Assembly: GCA_030655075.1 (NCBI GenBank)
Contig: JAURWE010000058.1
Coordinates: forward strand, 248,001-312,000
Direction: 5' to 3'
Length of the DNA: 64,000 nt
Source: Pararhizobium sp.
GTDB taxonomy: Bacteria; Pseudomonadota; Alphaproteobacteria; Rhizobiales; Rhizobiaceae
The notes under the pieces are model-generated. The model was not told where the DNA came from and did not search any database. It saw only the letters and a list, made by a program, of their open reading frames with translations. Position 1 is the stretch's first letter, and each line of letters opens with the position of its first letter. Shown piece by piece: positions 41,601-49,701 of this stretch. The position numbers were made by a program, and so were the translations under genes.

Positions 41601-44143
41601 TCGGTGCCGATGACATGGAACTTGCCGATGGAATTTTCGGCCAGGTCGCCCGAAAACTCCGGCTTGATGCCGATCATCGGTCCTGAGGCCTTGATCGGCA
41701 GGGTCAGGTTGCGCTCGACCGCCCGTCCACCGGCTTCCTTCAGGCGCACGACAATATCGGCGTTGAGGAGCTGTGTCGTCGAGGGCAGATCGCCAAGCGT
41801 CACATCGAAGGTGGTCTTGCCGTCTTCATCAAGCGCTTCCAGTCCTTCAAGCGGAATGCGGGTGTCTTCGCTGGCTTCCTCATCGGCAAGGCCGAAGACA
41901 TAGCCCTTGTAGGCGGCGCTCTCGCGGGTCGGCTTGATGCTGACATCGCCTTCGAGCTCGAGACCCGCAGCCGGTGCGCCATAGAGGAAACGGCCATCGA
42001 CGGTCACCGGTGCCGGAAGATCCGGGTCGATTTCCTTCAGGTCGCTGGTCATGTCGAATTCGATGCGGTCCGGCACGAAGTCGTCGACCATGAACTGCTT
42101 TTCGGCGATGGACGTGCCTTTGGGATCGGTGAAGATCTGCATGGTCCAGGTGCCGCGCATGGCGTTCGTCTGCAGGGCGAGATCGAGCGTATAGCCGCCG
42201 ATCAGGCCGCTGTTGCGGACCTCACGCCGATCCTCGACGCCATCGGGCCGCAGGAAGATAAAGGTCAGCGGCAGGTTTTCGACGGCTTTTGCCTCGCTGT
42301 CGCGCGCCAGGGCCGACACATGCACGGTCTCGCCGGCGCGGTAGATGCCGCGTTCGGTCCAGGTCAGGACATCGATGGCGCCCGGTGCTGCACGGCCGGT
42401 CACACCACGATCGGACAGATCAAAGCCGGCGCGGGTCATATCGAGGAAGACATAGTCGTCTTCCCCCTGTCTGGCGGTGATGACGGCCGGCATCATCGCC
42501 GCCGTTCCGCGGATCAGGCCGGCGGTGAAGGTGGCGCGGCCTTGTGCATCCGTGGTTGCCGTGCCGAGGATTTCGTTGTTTTTGGCAAGCAGCTGCAGCT
42601 CGACGCCAGCAAGCGATTTCGCCGTGCCGAGCGAACGGGCGAAGACATTGAGCCCATCGGTGCCGGCGTAGGTGGTGAGGCCGATGTCGGAGACGACGAA
42701 CCATTGCGTCGCCTGCGTTTCCCAATAGTCCTTCGTGCTTTTTGCAAGATCCGCGACCAGAACATAGATGCCGGGCTTGCGCTTCGGAAGCGCTTCATCG
42801 ACCGGGAAACTGGTGACGACGTCCTTGTTCAGCTCCTGATCGATGTCGATCGTTCCCTGCCAGACAAGTTCGCCGCTTTCGTCCTGAATGCGCTGCGCAC
42901 TATAACCGTCCATCTGGGTCAGGAACTGCGATGTGGTCAGCAGCGAGGCGATGCTGCGGTCGCCGACGCGATAGAGTTTCAGGGCAGCCTTGTCGGTGTT
43001 GACCGAAACGATCGGAATGCCACGGCGCGCCGTGCCCGGCAGCACAAAACTGTCGCCGGTGAAGCGGACGGTTGCCGAGCGGTCCTGAACATAGACTTCG
43101 AGATCGACCTGCTTTTCCAGTGTCTCGCCGACGGAGGACGGCAGGCCCGCGCGCAGCGACAGCTTGTAGCGCTGCCCATGGGTCAGGCCCTCGACGCAGA
43201 TGTCGCTGGCCTTGGCTTCCACCGCCTTGGGGGCAGCGCCGTCGAGCGTCACGAAACTGGAATAATCGGTGCCGATCTTCACCAGAGGATCGGAAAACTG
43301 GACGCAGACGCGCGGCGTGGCGCTGTCGGAATCGGTGGTGTTGCCGACGATGCGGAAGCCCTGGCGGGCCTTCAGGTCGCTGTAGGCGGCGCGCACGGCC
43401 GGGACGTCGGCCAGAGCCAGGCTGGCCTTGTAGGCGTCAAGGGCTGGACGGAAGTTTTCGGCTGCCTGCAACGTGCCGGCCAGCGCGGCTATGGCATCGG
43501 CGCGGGCGGTTGCCGTGCGGCTCAGCTGATAGCCATTGATGGCGGCCAGGGTACCCTGGCCGATCGCGGAAAGGCTGGCGCCCCGGCGGACCGAAGCGCG
43601 GGCGGTTTCGATCCAGAGCGCGCCATCGTCAGGTGAAATGGCCAGGGCTGCCTTGTAAGCTTCGATCGCATTGTCGATCCGGCCGGCATTCGCCGCAGAG
43701 CCGGCAACAGCCTTCAGCGTCTCGAATCCGATAAGCTTTTGCTGGTCGGACAGCGTCAGGTTGGACTTCTGGCTGCGCGCGTCATCGAGCATCTGCTGAG
43801 TGATGAAGGTCAGGCTGCCCGGCGCACCGATATCGGCTTCGCCGCTGACCGTGACGACCTTGCCGGCAATGGCGCCGGGGAAGGCGTTCAGCTGGTTGAA
43901 ATCGGATTTTAGGAAGCACCACTTCACCTTGGGATTGTAGGTGAAGGCCTTGCAGGACTGGTCATCGACGCAGGTGGTCTCGCACTGATCGAGCGTCACG
44001 TCCTGCACGGTTCGCAGATCGAAGCCGAAATAATCGCTGTCGGCTGTGGTCTTGATCGCGCGACTGGTTTCGGCGGCGACGGCTGGAAGCGCTGTCGCGG
44101 TGGCAAGAAAGAAAAAGGCTGAAAAACCGATAAACGCGCGCAT
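38696..44143 (-). CDS. Bacterial alpha-2-macroglobulin with N-terminal PAN domain
   Basis: 1815 residues from ATG 44143 (GGGAGGA about 10 bases upstream). The signal peptide is MRAFIGFSAFFFLATATAL..VAA; no lipobox Cys is visible, so it is predicted to be a free periplasmic protein, unlike the lipoprotein YfhM of E. coli. A PAN/Apple-like domain follows at about residues 30-90 (DQCETTCVDDQSCKAFTYN, then KWCFLKS). Macroglobulin domains lead to a thioester motif in YGCAEQTTSRALP (Cys1367 to Gln1370). It traps proteases by covalent capture. The gene is coupled to pbpC. Confidence 0.93.
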   Translation of the reverse strand: MRAFIGFSAFFFLATATALPAVAAETSRAIKTTADSDYFGFDLRTVQDVTLDQCETTCVDDQSCKAFTYNPKVKWCFLKSDFNQLNAFPGAIAGKVVTVSGEADIGAPGSLTFITQQMLDDARSQKSNLTLSDQQKLIGFETLKAVAGSAANAGRIDNAIEAYKAALAISPDDGALWIETARASVRRGASLSAIGQGTLAAINGYQLSRTATARADAIAALAGTLQAAENFRPALDAYKASLALADVPAVRAAYSDLKARQGFRIVGNTTDSDSATPRVCVQFSDPLVKIGTDYSSFVTLDGAAPKAVEAKASDICVEGLTHGQRYKLSLRAGLPSSVGETLEKQVDLEVYVQDRSATVRFTGDSFVLPGTARRGIPIVSVNTDKAALKLYRVGDRSIASLLTTSQFLTQMDGYSAQRIQDESGELVWQGTIDIDQELNKDVVTSFPVDEALPKRKPGIYVLVADLAKSTKDYWETQATQWFVVSDIGLTTYAGTDGLNVFARSLGTAKSLAGVELQLLAKNNEILGTATTDAQGRATFTAGLIRGTAAMMPAVITARQGEDDYVFLDMTRAGFDLSDRGVTGRAAPGAIDVLTWTERGIYRAGETVHVSALARDSEAKAVENLPLTFIFLRPDGVEDRREVRNSGLIGGYTLDLALQTNAMRGTWTMQIFTDPKGTSIAEKQFMVDDFVPDRIEFDMTSDLKEIDPDLPAPVTVDGRFLYGAPAAGLELEGDVSIKPTRESAAYKGYVFGLADEEASEDTRIPLEGLEALDEDGKTTFDVTLGDLPSTTQLLNADIVVRLKEAGGRAVERNLTLPIKASGPMIGIKPEFSGDLAENSIGKFHVIGTDANGQKQAMPGLSWKLLSINRNYQWYRDGTSWRYEPVTTTQLITSGRVDATLDGGDISVPVSWGRYRLEIETAEIDGPASSVEFDAGWYVQATSTETPDGLEIALDKDSYAVGDTAKLKISARFAGEVMVTVGAEKLVSVSTASVGAEGGEIDLPVTAEWGAGAYVTATLFRPGDAQESRMPMRAIGIKWLKVDPGERKLDVKLDLPEKTLPRQSLSIPISVKGAEASENAYITVAAVDVGILNLTRYEAPDPDGWYYGQRQLGMEIRDIYGRLIDGSLGATGRLRTGGDGSQMPIQGNPPTEKLVAFFSGPVKLDEQGKAIVTFDIPQFNGTARIMAVAWSKTGVGHASGDVIIRDPVVVTASLPKFLAPGDTAEFRLDIANTDAPAGDYQLQVTSNTALSVDAEAASQTVTLTEGGKIDLTLPLKGDHTGGGVISVKLSDASGQSYEQSLIVPVRPASLPVTIRRPVKIAPNASLLVDGQLLADSVLEGASVSLSVSRSPAFDIPALLMSLDRYPYGCAEQTTSRALPLLYMSELARQSGMVEDGEVQKRVQDAIYRVLSYQSSSGSFGLWSPGSGDLWLDAYVTDFLTRAREQRYQVPEQAMLQALENLQNSLAYDVNVTDQGNEIAYALYVLARNRKAAISDLRYYADTKLSEFPTPLAKAHIAAALSLYGDADRSMRIFEASMNMATGLVNVSLARSDYGSSLRDDAAVLALAAESRPVPAIIPELSKIVAREWEQKTYTSTQEQAWMLLAARAIQNGDTDLKLEINGVPQSGTYSSRIAGDDLLADPVTIVNRTTDSVSAVVTTVAALAQPLPAGGDGFNIERLYYTLDGEPANVSQAQQNERYVVVLKVTENNNWTSRILITDLLPAGFEIDNPGLVNSAQLTNFDWVGEVEPAHTEFRSDRFVAAFDRSSGDNRQITLAYVVRAVTPGTYDHPAANVEDMYRPQFSARTATGRMEVVKAQ

Positions 44144-44277
44144 AGACACATGTCCTCCCGACGCTGTTCGTCCCGATGGTGGGGACATTCCGGCTTCGTC
44201 GGGACGTTGTCAACAGAGCGCTGGATGAGAGAGGCGAGGATGGCACGGAATCGGCCGACGATGCCAAATTTGGTCGT

Positions 44278-44305
44278 AATGCCCGCCTGAAACCAGGCGG
44301 GCATT
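44278..44305. terminator. Hairpin terminator-like element after bfr
   Basis: AATGCCCGCCTG (44278-44289) pairs with CAGGCGGGCATT (44294-44305), 12 bp around an AAAC loop, between the bfr stop codon and the macroglobulin start. The T run after it is weak in both directions. Confidence 0.65.
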
Positions 44306-44324
44306 TGTATTTCGTGTGTATCGC

Positions 44325-44810
44325 TTATTCCGCTTCGCTTGCGGGAGACGAATTCAGCTGGCCGTATTTCTCCGCACCAATGCTGTTCAACAGTTCCAGC
44401 TGGGTCTCGAGGAAGTCGATGTGACCTTCCTCATCCGCCAGAAGTCCTTCGAACAGCTTCATCGTTACGTAGTCGCCGGCATCGTGACAGATTTCGCGGG
44501 ATCGCTTGTAGGCCGTGCGGGCGTCATATTCGCCAGCAAGATCGGCTTCGAGCACTTCCTTGACGTTCTGGCCAATGCGAAGCGGACCGACGGTCTGAAG
44601 ATTGGGGTGGCCTTCCAGGAAAATGATACGCTCGATGATACGATCGGCGTGCTGCATTTCCTCGATGGATTCGGCGCGTTCTTTTTTGGCAAGAAGCGTA
44701 AAGCCCCAGTCGTCAAGCAGGCGATAATGGAGCCAGTACTGATTGACAGCACCAAGTTCTAGATAGAGCGCCTCGTTAAGCCGCTCTATGACTGTTTTGT
44801 CGCCTTTCAA
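44325..44810 (-). CDS. bfr: Bacterioferritin, TTG start
   Basis: 161 residues. The TTG at 44810 is chosen over the ATG at 44834 because AGGAGA (complement of 44818-44823) sits 7 bases before it and the resulting numbering matches bacterioferritins exactly: Glu18, Glu51 and His54 of the ferroxidase centre and the haem ligand Met52 fall at their family positions, with further ligands near 94, 127 and 130. The 161-residue length is standard. It stores iron as a 24-subunit haem-containing shell. Its start lies 35 bases inside the bfd gene. Confidence 0.93.
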   Translation of the reverse strand: MKGDKTVIERLNEALYLELGAVNQYWLHYRLLDDWGFTLLAKKERAESIEEMQHADRIIERIIFLEGHPNLQTVGPLRIGQNVKEVLEADLAGEYDARTAYKRSREICHDAGDYVTMKLFEGLLADEEGHIDFLETQLELLNSIGAEKYGQLNSSPASEAE

Positions 44811-45087
44811 TGTCCGCTCTCCTATTTTCTTCATGGAATCGTTTGAGGCGGTCCATGAAATCAAATATCTCAGCTTCCGTCGAGTGGCGGCAGGCATGAT
44901 AGTGTTGTGTGGTGCGAATAATCAGGTCAACGACGTTCGGAAAACAGCCGCAGCAACGGCCTCTTTTTTCCATCGCATGATAGACTTTGGCCGGCACGAT
45001 CAACTGCCAACAGTCTTCATCGAGAAGACCGATGATCGTATCTTCGATCTCTTTTTCAGTTATGAAATTGCAGCTGCAAACGAGCAT
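44776..45087 (-). CDS. bfd: Bacterioferritin-associated ferredoxin-like [2Fe-2S] protein
   Basis: 103 residues from ATG 45087; the open frame upstream to 45243 lacks family character. The N-terminal CSCNFITEKEIEDTI with two Cys (residues 4 and 6) and the later RCCGCFPNV form the BFD-type [2Fe-2S] set. It is longer than classical Bfd (about 64-75 residues) through a charged C-terminal tail that overlaps the bfr start. It should transfer electrons to bacterioferritin for iron release. A possible promoter is TTGACA (complement of 45148-45153) with TTTTAT 17 bases on; a TATGATTCATA palindrome (complement of 45117-45127) lies there and may bind an iron regulator. Confidence 0.85.
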   Translation of the reverse strand: MLVCSCNFITEKEIEDTIIGLLDEDCWQLIVPAKVYHAMEKRGRCCGCFPNVVDLIIRTTQHYHACRHSTEAEIFDFMDRLKRFHEENRRADIERRQNSHRAA

Positions 45088-45313
45088 AGATTTATCCGGC
45101 ACGGTCAAAGCACTGATATGAATCATAAAACAAAAGAGGACTATCACTGTCAAGAAAAATTTCGAGCCTGCACCGCCCTGCTTCAAGCTCGGGCAAAATG
45201 CCTGTAACCGGTTTGTCGCTCCGGACAGGGCCAGGCGTTGCACATGCTTGAATTAGACGGCTCCTGTGTTTAAGAACGCGCCAACACAAACATTCTTTAA
45301 AAAGAGGCCTCTC

Positions 45314-46426
45314 ATGACGACGCGCAAGCTGCTTCTCCTTCCTGGTGATGGAATTGGGCCCGAAGCGATGGCGGAAGTTCGCAAGATCATCGCGTTCATG
45401 AACGACGAGCGCGATGGAAATTTCGAAACCGATGAAGGTCTGGTCGGCGGATCAGCCTTTGACGCCCATGGCGCCGCCATTTCCGATGCCGACATGGAAA
45501 AGGCAATGGATGCCGACGCCGTGCTGTTCGGAGCGGTCGGGGGTCCCAAGTGGGACACTGTGCCCTATGAGGTTCGCCCTGAAGCAGGCCTTCTGCGCCT
45601 CCGGAAGGACATGCAGCTGTTTGCCAATCTACGCCCCGCCATCTGCTACCCGGCGCTCTCGGACGCCTCGTCGCTGAAGGCCGAGCTGGTCGAGGGCCTC
45701 GATATCCTGATCGTGCGTGAACTGACCGGCGGCGTCTATTTCGGCGAGCCCAAGGAGATCATCGATCTCGGCAACGGCCAGATGCGCGGCATCGACACGC
45801 AGGTCTACGACACCTACGAGATCGAGCGCATCGCCGGTGTGGCGTTCGAACTGGCGCGCACACGCAACAACCGCGTCTGCTCGATGGAAAAGCGCAATGT
45901 GATGAAATCAGGCGTTCTGTGGAACCAGGTGGTCACGGCAACGCACAAGGCCAAATATTCCGACGTCCAGCTGGAGCACATGCTGGCCGATGCCGGCGGC
46001 ATGCAGCTGGTGCGCGCTCCAAAACAGTTCGACGTCATCGTCACCGACAACCTCTTCGGCGATATGCTCTCGGACGTCGCCGCCATGCTGACCGGCTCGC
46101 TCGGTATGTTGCCATCTGCCTCGCTCGGCGCTCCTGATGGCAAGACCGGCAAGCGCAGGGCCCTCTACGAACCAGTGCACGGCTCTGCACCGGACATTGC
46201 AGGCAAGGGTATCGCCAACCCGATCGCCATGATCGCATCCTTTGCCATGTGCCTGCGCTACTCGTTCAATCTGGTCAGCGATGCCGACCAGCTGGAAAAG
46301 GCGATCGCCAATGTTCTCGACAAGGGCATCCGCACCGGCGACATCATGGCCGATGGCGCCCGCCAGGTCGGCACCGTGGAAATGGGCGATGCGATCCTCG
46401 CCGAGTTCAAGGCGCTCGTTGGCTAA
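45314..46426 (+). CDS. leuB: 3-isopropylmalate dehydrogenase
   Basis: 370 residues from ATG 45314 with GAGG 7 bases upstream; the frame from 45266 is not used. It is an isocitrate/isopropylmalate dehydrogenase family member: LLLPGDGIGPEAM at the N-terminus, the substrate-binding LRLRKDMQLFANLRP, the metal-binding FDVIVTDNLFGDMLSDV and the NAD site LYEPVHGSAPDIAGKGIANP. It catalyses the third committed step of leucine synthesis in the cytosol. It is monocistronic here and closed by the long hairpin at 46453-46492. Confidence 0.96.
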   Translation: MTTRKLLLLPGDGIGPEAMAEVRKIIAFMNDERDGNFETDEGLVGGSAFDAHGAAISDADMEKAMDADAVLFGAVGGPKWDTVPYEVRPEAGLLRLRKDMQLFANLRPAICYPALSDASSLKAELVEGLDILIVRELTGGVYFGEPKEIIDLGNGQMRGIDTQVYDTYEIERIAGVAFELARTRNNRVCSMEKRNVMKSGVLWNQVVTATHKAKYSDVQLEHMLADAGGMQLVRAPKQFDVIVTDNLFGDMLSDVAAMLTGSLGMLPSASLGAPDGKTGKRRALYEPVHGSAPDIAGKGIANPIAMIASFAMCLRYSFNLVSDADQLEKAIANVLDKGIRTGDIMADGARQVGTVEMGDAILAEFKALVG

Positions 46427-46452
46427 CGCCGGCCCATCAGATCTGCAATGAC

Positions 46453-46492
46453 GAAAACGGCACCGAATTCCCGTGGATTTGGTGCCGTTTTC
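46453..46492 (+). terminator. Terminator of leuB
   Basis: GAAAACGGCACC (46453-46464) pairs perfectly with GGTGCCGTTTTC (46481-46492), with further A-T pairs possible inside the loop. The A-rich and T-rich flanks allow activity in either direction. Confidence 0.8.
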
Positions 46493-46564
46493 CGTTGAGG
46501 GGTTGATTGTTCCCCGCCTTTCCACACTTAAAAGGCCGGACAAGCCAGCTTTGAAAGCACTTTT

Positions 46565-47260
46565 ATGAACCGCTCTCTCTCCTCATCGGCATGGCTTCTG
46601 CTGGCAGCCATTGTTCTGGTCGCCGCACTCCTGCCGTTTGACGGCGCGGTTTCGCAGCGAGCACAAGCGCTTCCAGACGTCTTCGTTACCTTCAACCAGA
46701 GCATCACCGACTTCGGCACCTTTTCCTGGATGATCTATGGGTCGGGCTCGATCGTCATCGTCGCCTATATTCTGCACCGGGTGGCGCGCAGCGACGGCTT
46801 TTCCTCCAGAACCAAAACCGCCTGGCGGCTGGCTCTCTATTTCCTCGTGACCATTGGCAGCGCCAGCGCCATCGTTCATCTGGCCAAACTTATCATCGGT
46901 CGAGCAAGGCCGGAGCTGTTTTCCCAGTACGGTGCCCACAGCTTCTCGTTCCTCTCTGGCCACGATTGGGTGTTCCAGAGTTTCCCGTCTGGTCATTCCG
47001 CTGCCGTCGGCGCTTTCTTCGGCGCCTACTCGATGCTGGTTCCGAGACTGCGCATTCTTTTTGCGCTGGGGGCCCTGACAATCGGCATCACCCGTGTCGT
47101 CGTCGGCGCGCACTACCCGAGCGATGTGGCTGCCGGTCTCTTGACGGGACTGTGGACAGCCCTGATCACCGCCTTCATCTTTGCCGGACGAAACTGGCTG
47201 TTCCGCTTCGATGACAAAGGCTGGCCGCGCCCGAAGAGCAGTTTCCCGGTCGCACCCTGA
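46565..47260 (+). CDS. PAP2-family membrane phosphatase
   Basis: 231 residues from ATG 46565. It is a membrane protein with about five to six hydrophobic segments and the three-part acid phosphatase signature: KLIIGRARP (residues 107-115), FPSGHSAAVGAFFG and TRVVVGAHYPSDVAAG. It would dephosphorylate a lipid phosphate or undecaprenyl pyrophosphate at the periplasmic face. A lipid A or phosphatidylglycerol-phosphate role is possible; the sequence does not decide. It is closed by the hairpin at 47269-47294, shared with the convergent transporter gene. Confidence 0.88.
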   Translation: MNRSLSSSAWLLLAAIVLVAALLPFDGAVSQRAQALPDVFVTFNQSITDFGTFSWMIYGSGSIVIVAYILHRVARSDGFSSRTKTAWRLALYFLVTIGSASAIVHLAKLIIGRARPELFSQYGAHSFSFLSGHDWVFQSFPSGHSAAVGAFFGAYSMLVPRLRILFALGALTIGITRVVVGAHYPSDVAAGLLTGLWTALITAFIFAGRNWLFRFDDKGWPRPKSSFPVAP

Positions 47261-47268
47261 ACCAAAAG

Positions 47269-47294
47269 AACCCGGCGCATCGCTGCGCCGGGTT
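47269..47294. terminator. Bidirectional terminator
   Basis: AACCCGGCGCA, TCGC loop, TGCGCCGGGTT: an 11-bp stem with T-rich sequence on the plus side and A-rich sequence (T-rich on the complement) on the other, between two convergent genes. Confidence 0.85.
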
Positions 47295-47319
47295 TCATTT
47301 GACAGGCAGAGGAGGCTGA

Positions 47320-49206
47320 TCAGGTCATCGTGTGGATGTCGCGGTCCTTTGTCTCCGGCAGGAAGAGGATGCCGATGACCAGCGTGATTCCCGCAAAGAC
47401 GATCGGATACCAGAGACCATAGTAGATGTCGCCCTGTGCTGCGCTCATCGCAAACGCCGTTGCCGGAAGCAGGCCACCGAACCAGCCGTTGCCGATGTGG
47501 TATGGCAGCGACATGCCTGTGTACCGGATGCGGGTCGGGAACATCTCGACCAGCAGCGCAGCGATGGGTCCGTAAACCATCGTCACATAGATCACGAGGA
47601 CCGTCAGAATGGCGATCGTCATGATCCAGTTGACGCGGGCCGGATCGGCAACCATGGCGTAGGTGCCGCCACCGGGAACCGAATAGACGGCCATCTCGGT
47701 GACGCCTGCAGCTTCATCAGCAGTCAGCAATTTGTCAGCCACCAGCTTGTCGGCCGGTACAGCCGTCTTTTCCCCTGCACGGATCTTGGCAGCATCCAGA
47801 GCAAGCTCCGGATTGGCGGCTATAAAGGCATCCAGTTTCGAATCCGGAACCTTGGCAACACCACGAACCAGCGGATAACCGCCATCGTGGAGCGCCATGT
47901 TAATCTGCTTTTCAAACGCACCGCCCAGAGCCTTTGCCTGGTCACCAGCTGCGATTACGTCATAGCTGTTGATCGTCGTGCTTCCGATTTTCACGGTTGC
48001 TGGCGTGCCAGCGGCCCCCGGCACCACGTCATAAGGAACCGAGTTGCGCGTCAGGAATGACGTGGCGATATCGCAGGATGTCGTAAACTTGGCTGTTCCG
48101 GTCGGATTGAACTGGAACTTGCAGTCCGCCGGATCGGCACTGACCGTTGCCCGCACCGTTGCCTGCGCTTCGGCAAGCGCCGGGTTGGCCGATGAAGTCA
48201 TGGCCTTGAACAGCGGGAAGTAGGTCAACATGGCGAGCAGCAGGCCTGCCATGATGATCGGCTTGCGGCCGATCTTGTCGGATAGCCAGCCGAAAAAGAC
48301 GAAGAAGCCGGTACCGAGCAGCAGCGAAACCGCCACCATCATATTGGCGGCCTGACCGTCGACCTTCAGAATATTCTGCAGGAAGAACAGCGCGTAGAAT
48401 TGGCCCGAATACCAGACCACGGCCTGACCGACGACGGCGCCAAACAGCGCGAGAAGAGCTATTTTGGCATTTTTCCACTGCCCGAAGGCTTCGGTAAGTG
48501 GCGCCTTCGAGCCCTTGCCCTCTTCCTTCATCTTCTTGAAGGCCGGGGATTCGTTCATTTTCAGGCGGATCCAGACGGAGACGCCAAGGAGAACGAAGGA
48601 CAGAAGAAACGGGATGCGCCAGCCCCAGGCAGCGAAGGCTTCCTTGCCCAAAGCAAACTGAACGAGCAGGATAACCACCAGCGAGAGAAAGAGGCCGAGC
48701 GTCGCCGTCGTCTGGATCCAGGAGGTGAAGTAGCCGCGCCTCCCGTGCGGAGCGTGTTCAGCGACATAGGTCGCTGCACCGCCATACTCGCCGCCCAAAG
48801 CCAGGCCCTGAAGCATACGAAGAACGATGAGCAGAATCGGTGCAGCAATACCGATGGTGGCAGCGCCCGGCAGGATACCGACGAGGAACGTCGACAGGCC
48901 CATGATCAGGATCGTCACAAGGAACGTATACTTACGTCCGACCAGGTCGCCGAGACGCCCGAAAACCAGCGCGCCGAACGGCCGCACCAGGAAGCCGGCG
49001 GCAAATGCGAGCAAGGCGAAGATGTTGCGGGTCGTTTCCGGATATTGGCTGAAGAAGGTCGCGCCGATGTAGACGGCAAGCGAACCATAAAGATAAAAAT
49101 CGTACCACTCGAAGATGGTTCCGAGCGAGGACGCGAAGATGACCTTCTTCTCCTCCCCCGTCATGGGCCGGGCTTTTTCACCGGCCGTTGTCGCAACATT
49201 CGCCAT
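47320..49206 (-). CDS. MHS-family MFS transporter with large loop insert
   Basis: 628 residues from ATG 49206 (GGAGGA 9 bases upstream). It is a metabolite:H+ symporter of the ProP/KgtP/ShiA group: SLGTIFEWYDFYLYGSLAVY, RPFGALVFGRLGDLVGRKYT, QGLALGGEYGGAATYVAEH and the late FPTRIRYTGMSLPYHIGN. About 170 residues (roughly 365-540) of hydrophilic sequence with two Cys are inserted between TYFPLFKAM and VNWIMTIAIL. I recall the same insert in a known MHS subfamily, so it is not a fusion artefact. The substrate is probably a carboxylate or osmolyte; it is unknown. Confidence 0.9.
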   Translation of the reverse strand: MANVATTAGEKARPMTGEEKKVIFASSLGTIFEWYDFYLYGSLAVYIGATFFSQYPETTRNIFALLAFAAGFLVRPFGALVFGRLGDLVGRKYTFLVTILIMGLSTFLVGILPGAATIGIAAPILLIVLRMLQGLALGGEYGGAATYVAEHAPHGRRGYFTSWIQTTATLGLFLSLVVILLVQFALGKEAFAAWGWRIPFLLSFVLLGVSVWIRLKMNESPAFKKMKEEGKGSKAPLTEAFGQWKNAKIALLALFGAVVGQAVVWYSGQFYALFFLQNILKVDGQAANMMVAVSLLLGTGFFVFFGWLSDKIGRKPIIMAGLLLAMLTYFPLFKAMTSSANPALAEAQATVRATVSADPADCKFQFNPTGTAKFTTSCDIATSFLTRNSVPYDVVPGAAGTPATVKIGSTTINSYDVIAAGDQAKALGGAFEKQINMALHDGGYPLVRGVAKVPDSKLDAFIAANPELALDAAKIRAGEKTAVPADKLVADKLLTADEAAGVTEMAVYSVPGGGTYAMVADPARVNWIMTIAILTVLVIYVTMVYGPIAALLVEMFPTRIRYTGMSLPYHIGNGWFGGLLPATAFAMSAAQGDIYYGLWYPIVFAGITLVIGILFLPETKDRDIHTMT

Positions 49207-49470
49207 TTGTAATGTCCTCCACTTTGAAACGGCATTCCTCACACTCCCAAATCTCCGCCGATCCTCCCTTGATCAGCAGACAGAGCGCTCCCGACTAACA
49301 GGATGACAGAATTCTGAAAGGCGCGGCACCAGTGCTTTCGGCTTATGACTTTCGTCTAAGGCCGCGCGACTGTTGAGCTCGTGGACACGAAAATCCGGCC
49401 TATGTTGTTTGGCTGATTGGTTGACTCTGCGGCAAAAAAGCGTATGAGCAACGGCAGAAAAGGAACCACA
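49207..49470. other. Intergenic region upstream of the asd leader
   Basis: Nothing beyond expected promoters for the two flanking transcripts can be supported. No open frame of merit and no strong repeat are seen. Confidence 0.4.
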
Positions 49471-49590
49471 ATGCGCCGCTTCGGTCTGACCATTGCTGCA
49501 CTGATCGCCCCGGCTTTCACCGCCGGGCGCGTACGCGACTTTTCTTTCAATTCCAAAAACGTGGCCAAAACGACGACGAAAACCGTCTGA
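49471..49590 (+). CDS. Putative Lys/Thr leader peptide of asd
   Basis: 39-codon ORF from ATG 49471 with AAAAGGA (49458-49464) 6 bases upstream; an in-frame ATG at 49444 would add 9 residues. The last codons read AKTTTKTV then TGA, so three consecutive ACG threonine codons are flanked by AAA lysine codons. Asd stands at the branch to lysine, threonine and methionine, so this resembles an attenuation leader like thrL. The start of the peptide (MRRFGLTIAALIAPAF) is hydrophobic, which is not typical of a leader. No strong terminator with a T run follows, so the mechanism is uncertain. Confidence 0.45.
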   Translation: MRRFGLTIAALIAPAFTAGRVRDFSFNSKNVAKTTTKTV

Positions 49591-49603
49591 CGTCTCTGGC
49601 CAC
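49561..49603 (+). other. Stem spanning the Lys/Thr codons of the asd leader
   Basis: GTGGCCA (49561-49567) pairs with TGGCCAC (49597-49603). The stem encloses the Thr/Lys codons and the stop, so a ribosome stalled there would prevent it. A weaker GAGGC-TTGC-GCCTC hairpin followed by GGTTTCT lies near 49640. Confidence 0.4.
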
Positions 49604-49701
49604 CGCTCTCTCCCCGGTAAGGCCCGGGACAGGAGACTTGAGGCTTGCGCCTCGGTTTCTCACTCACCACCAGCGGAGAGACAGAGAAAGAGAGCAGACC
49701 A

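Noticed and set aside
42320..43636. 438-codon plus-strand frame inside the macroglobulin gene
   Set aside because: Shadow of the minus-strand gene, which is intact across the region with domain motifs.
49614..49628. Short CCCGG/CCGGG inverted repeat in the asd leader as a terminator
   Set aside because: Only 5 bp, no T tract, and such repeats are frequent by chance at this GC content.
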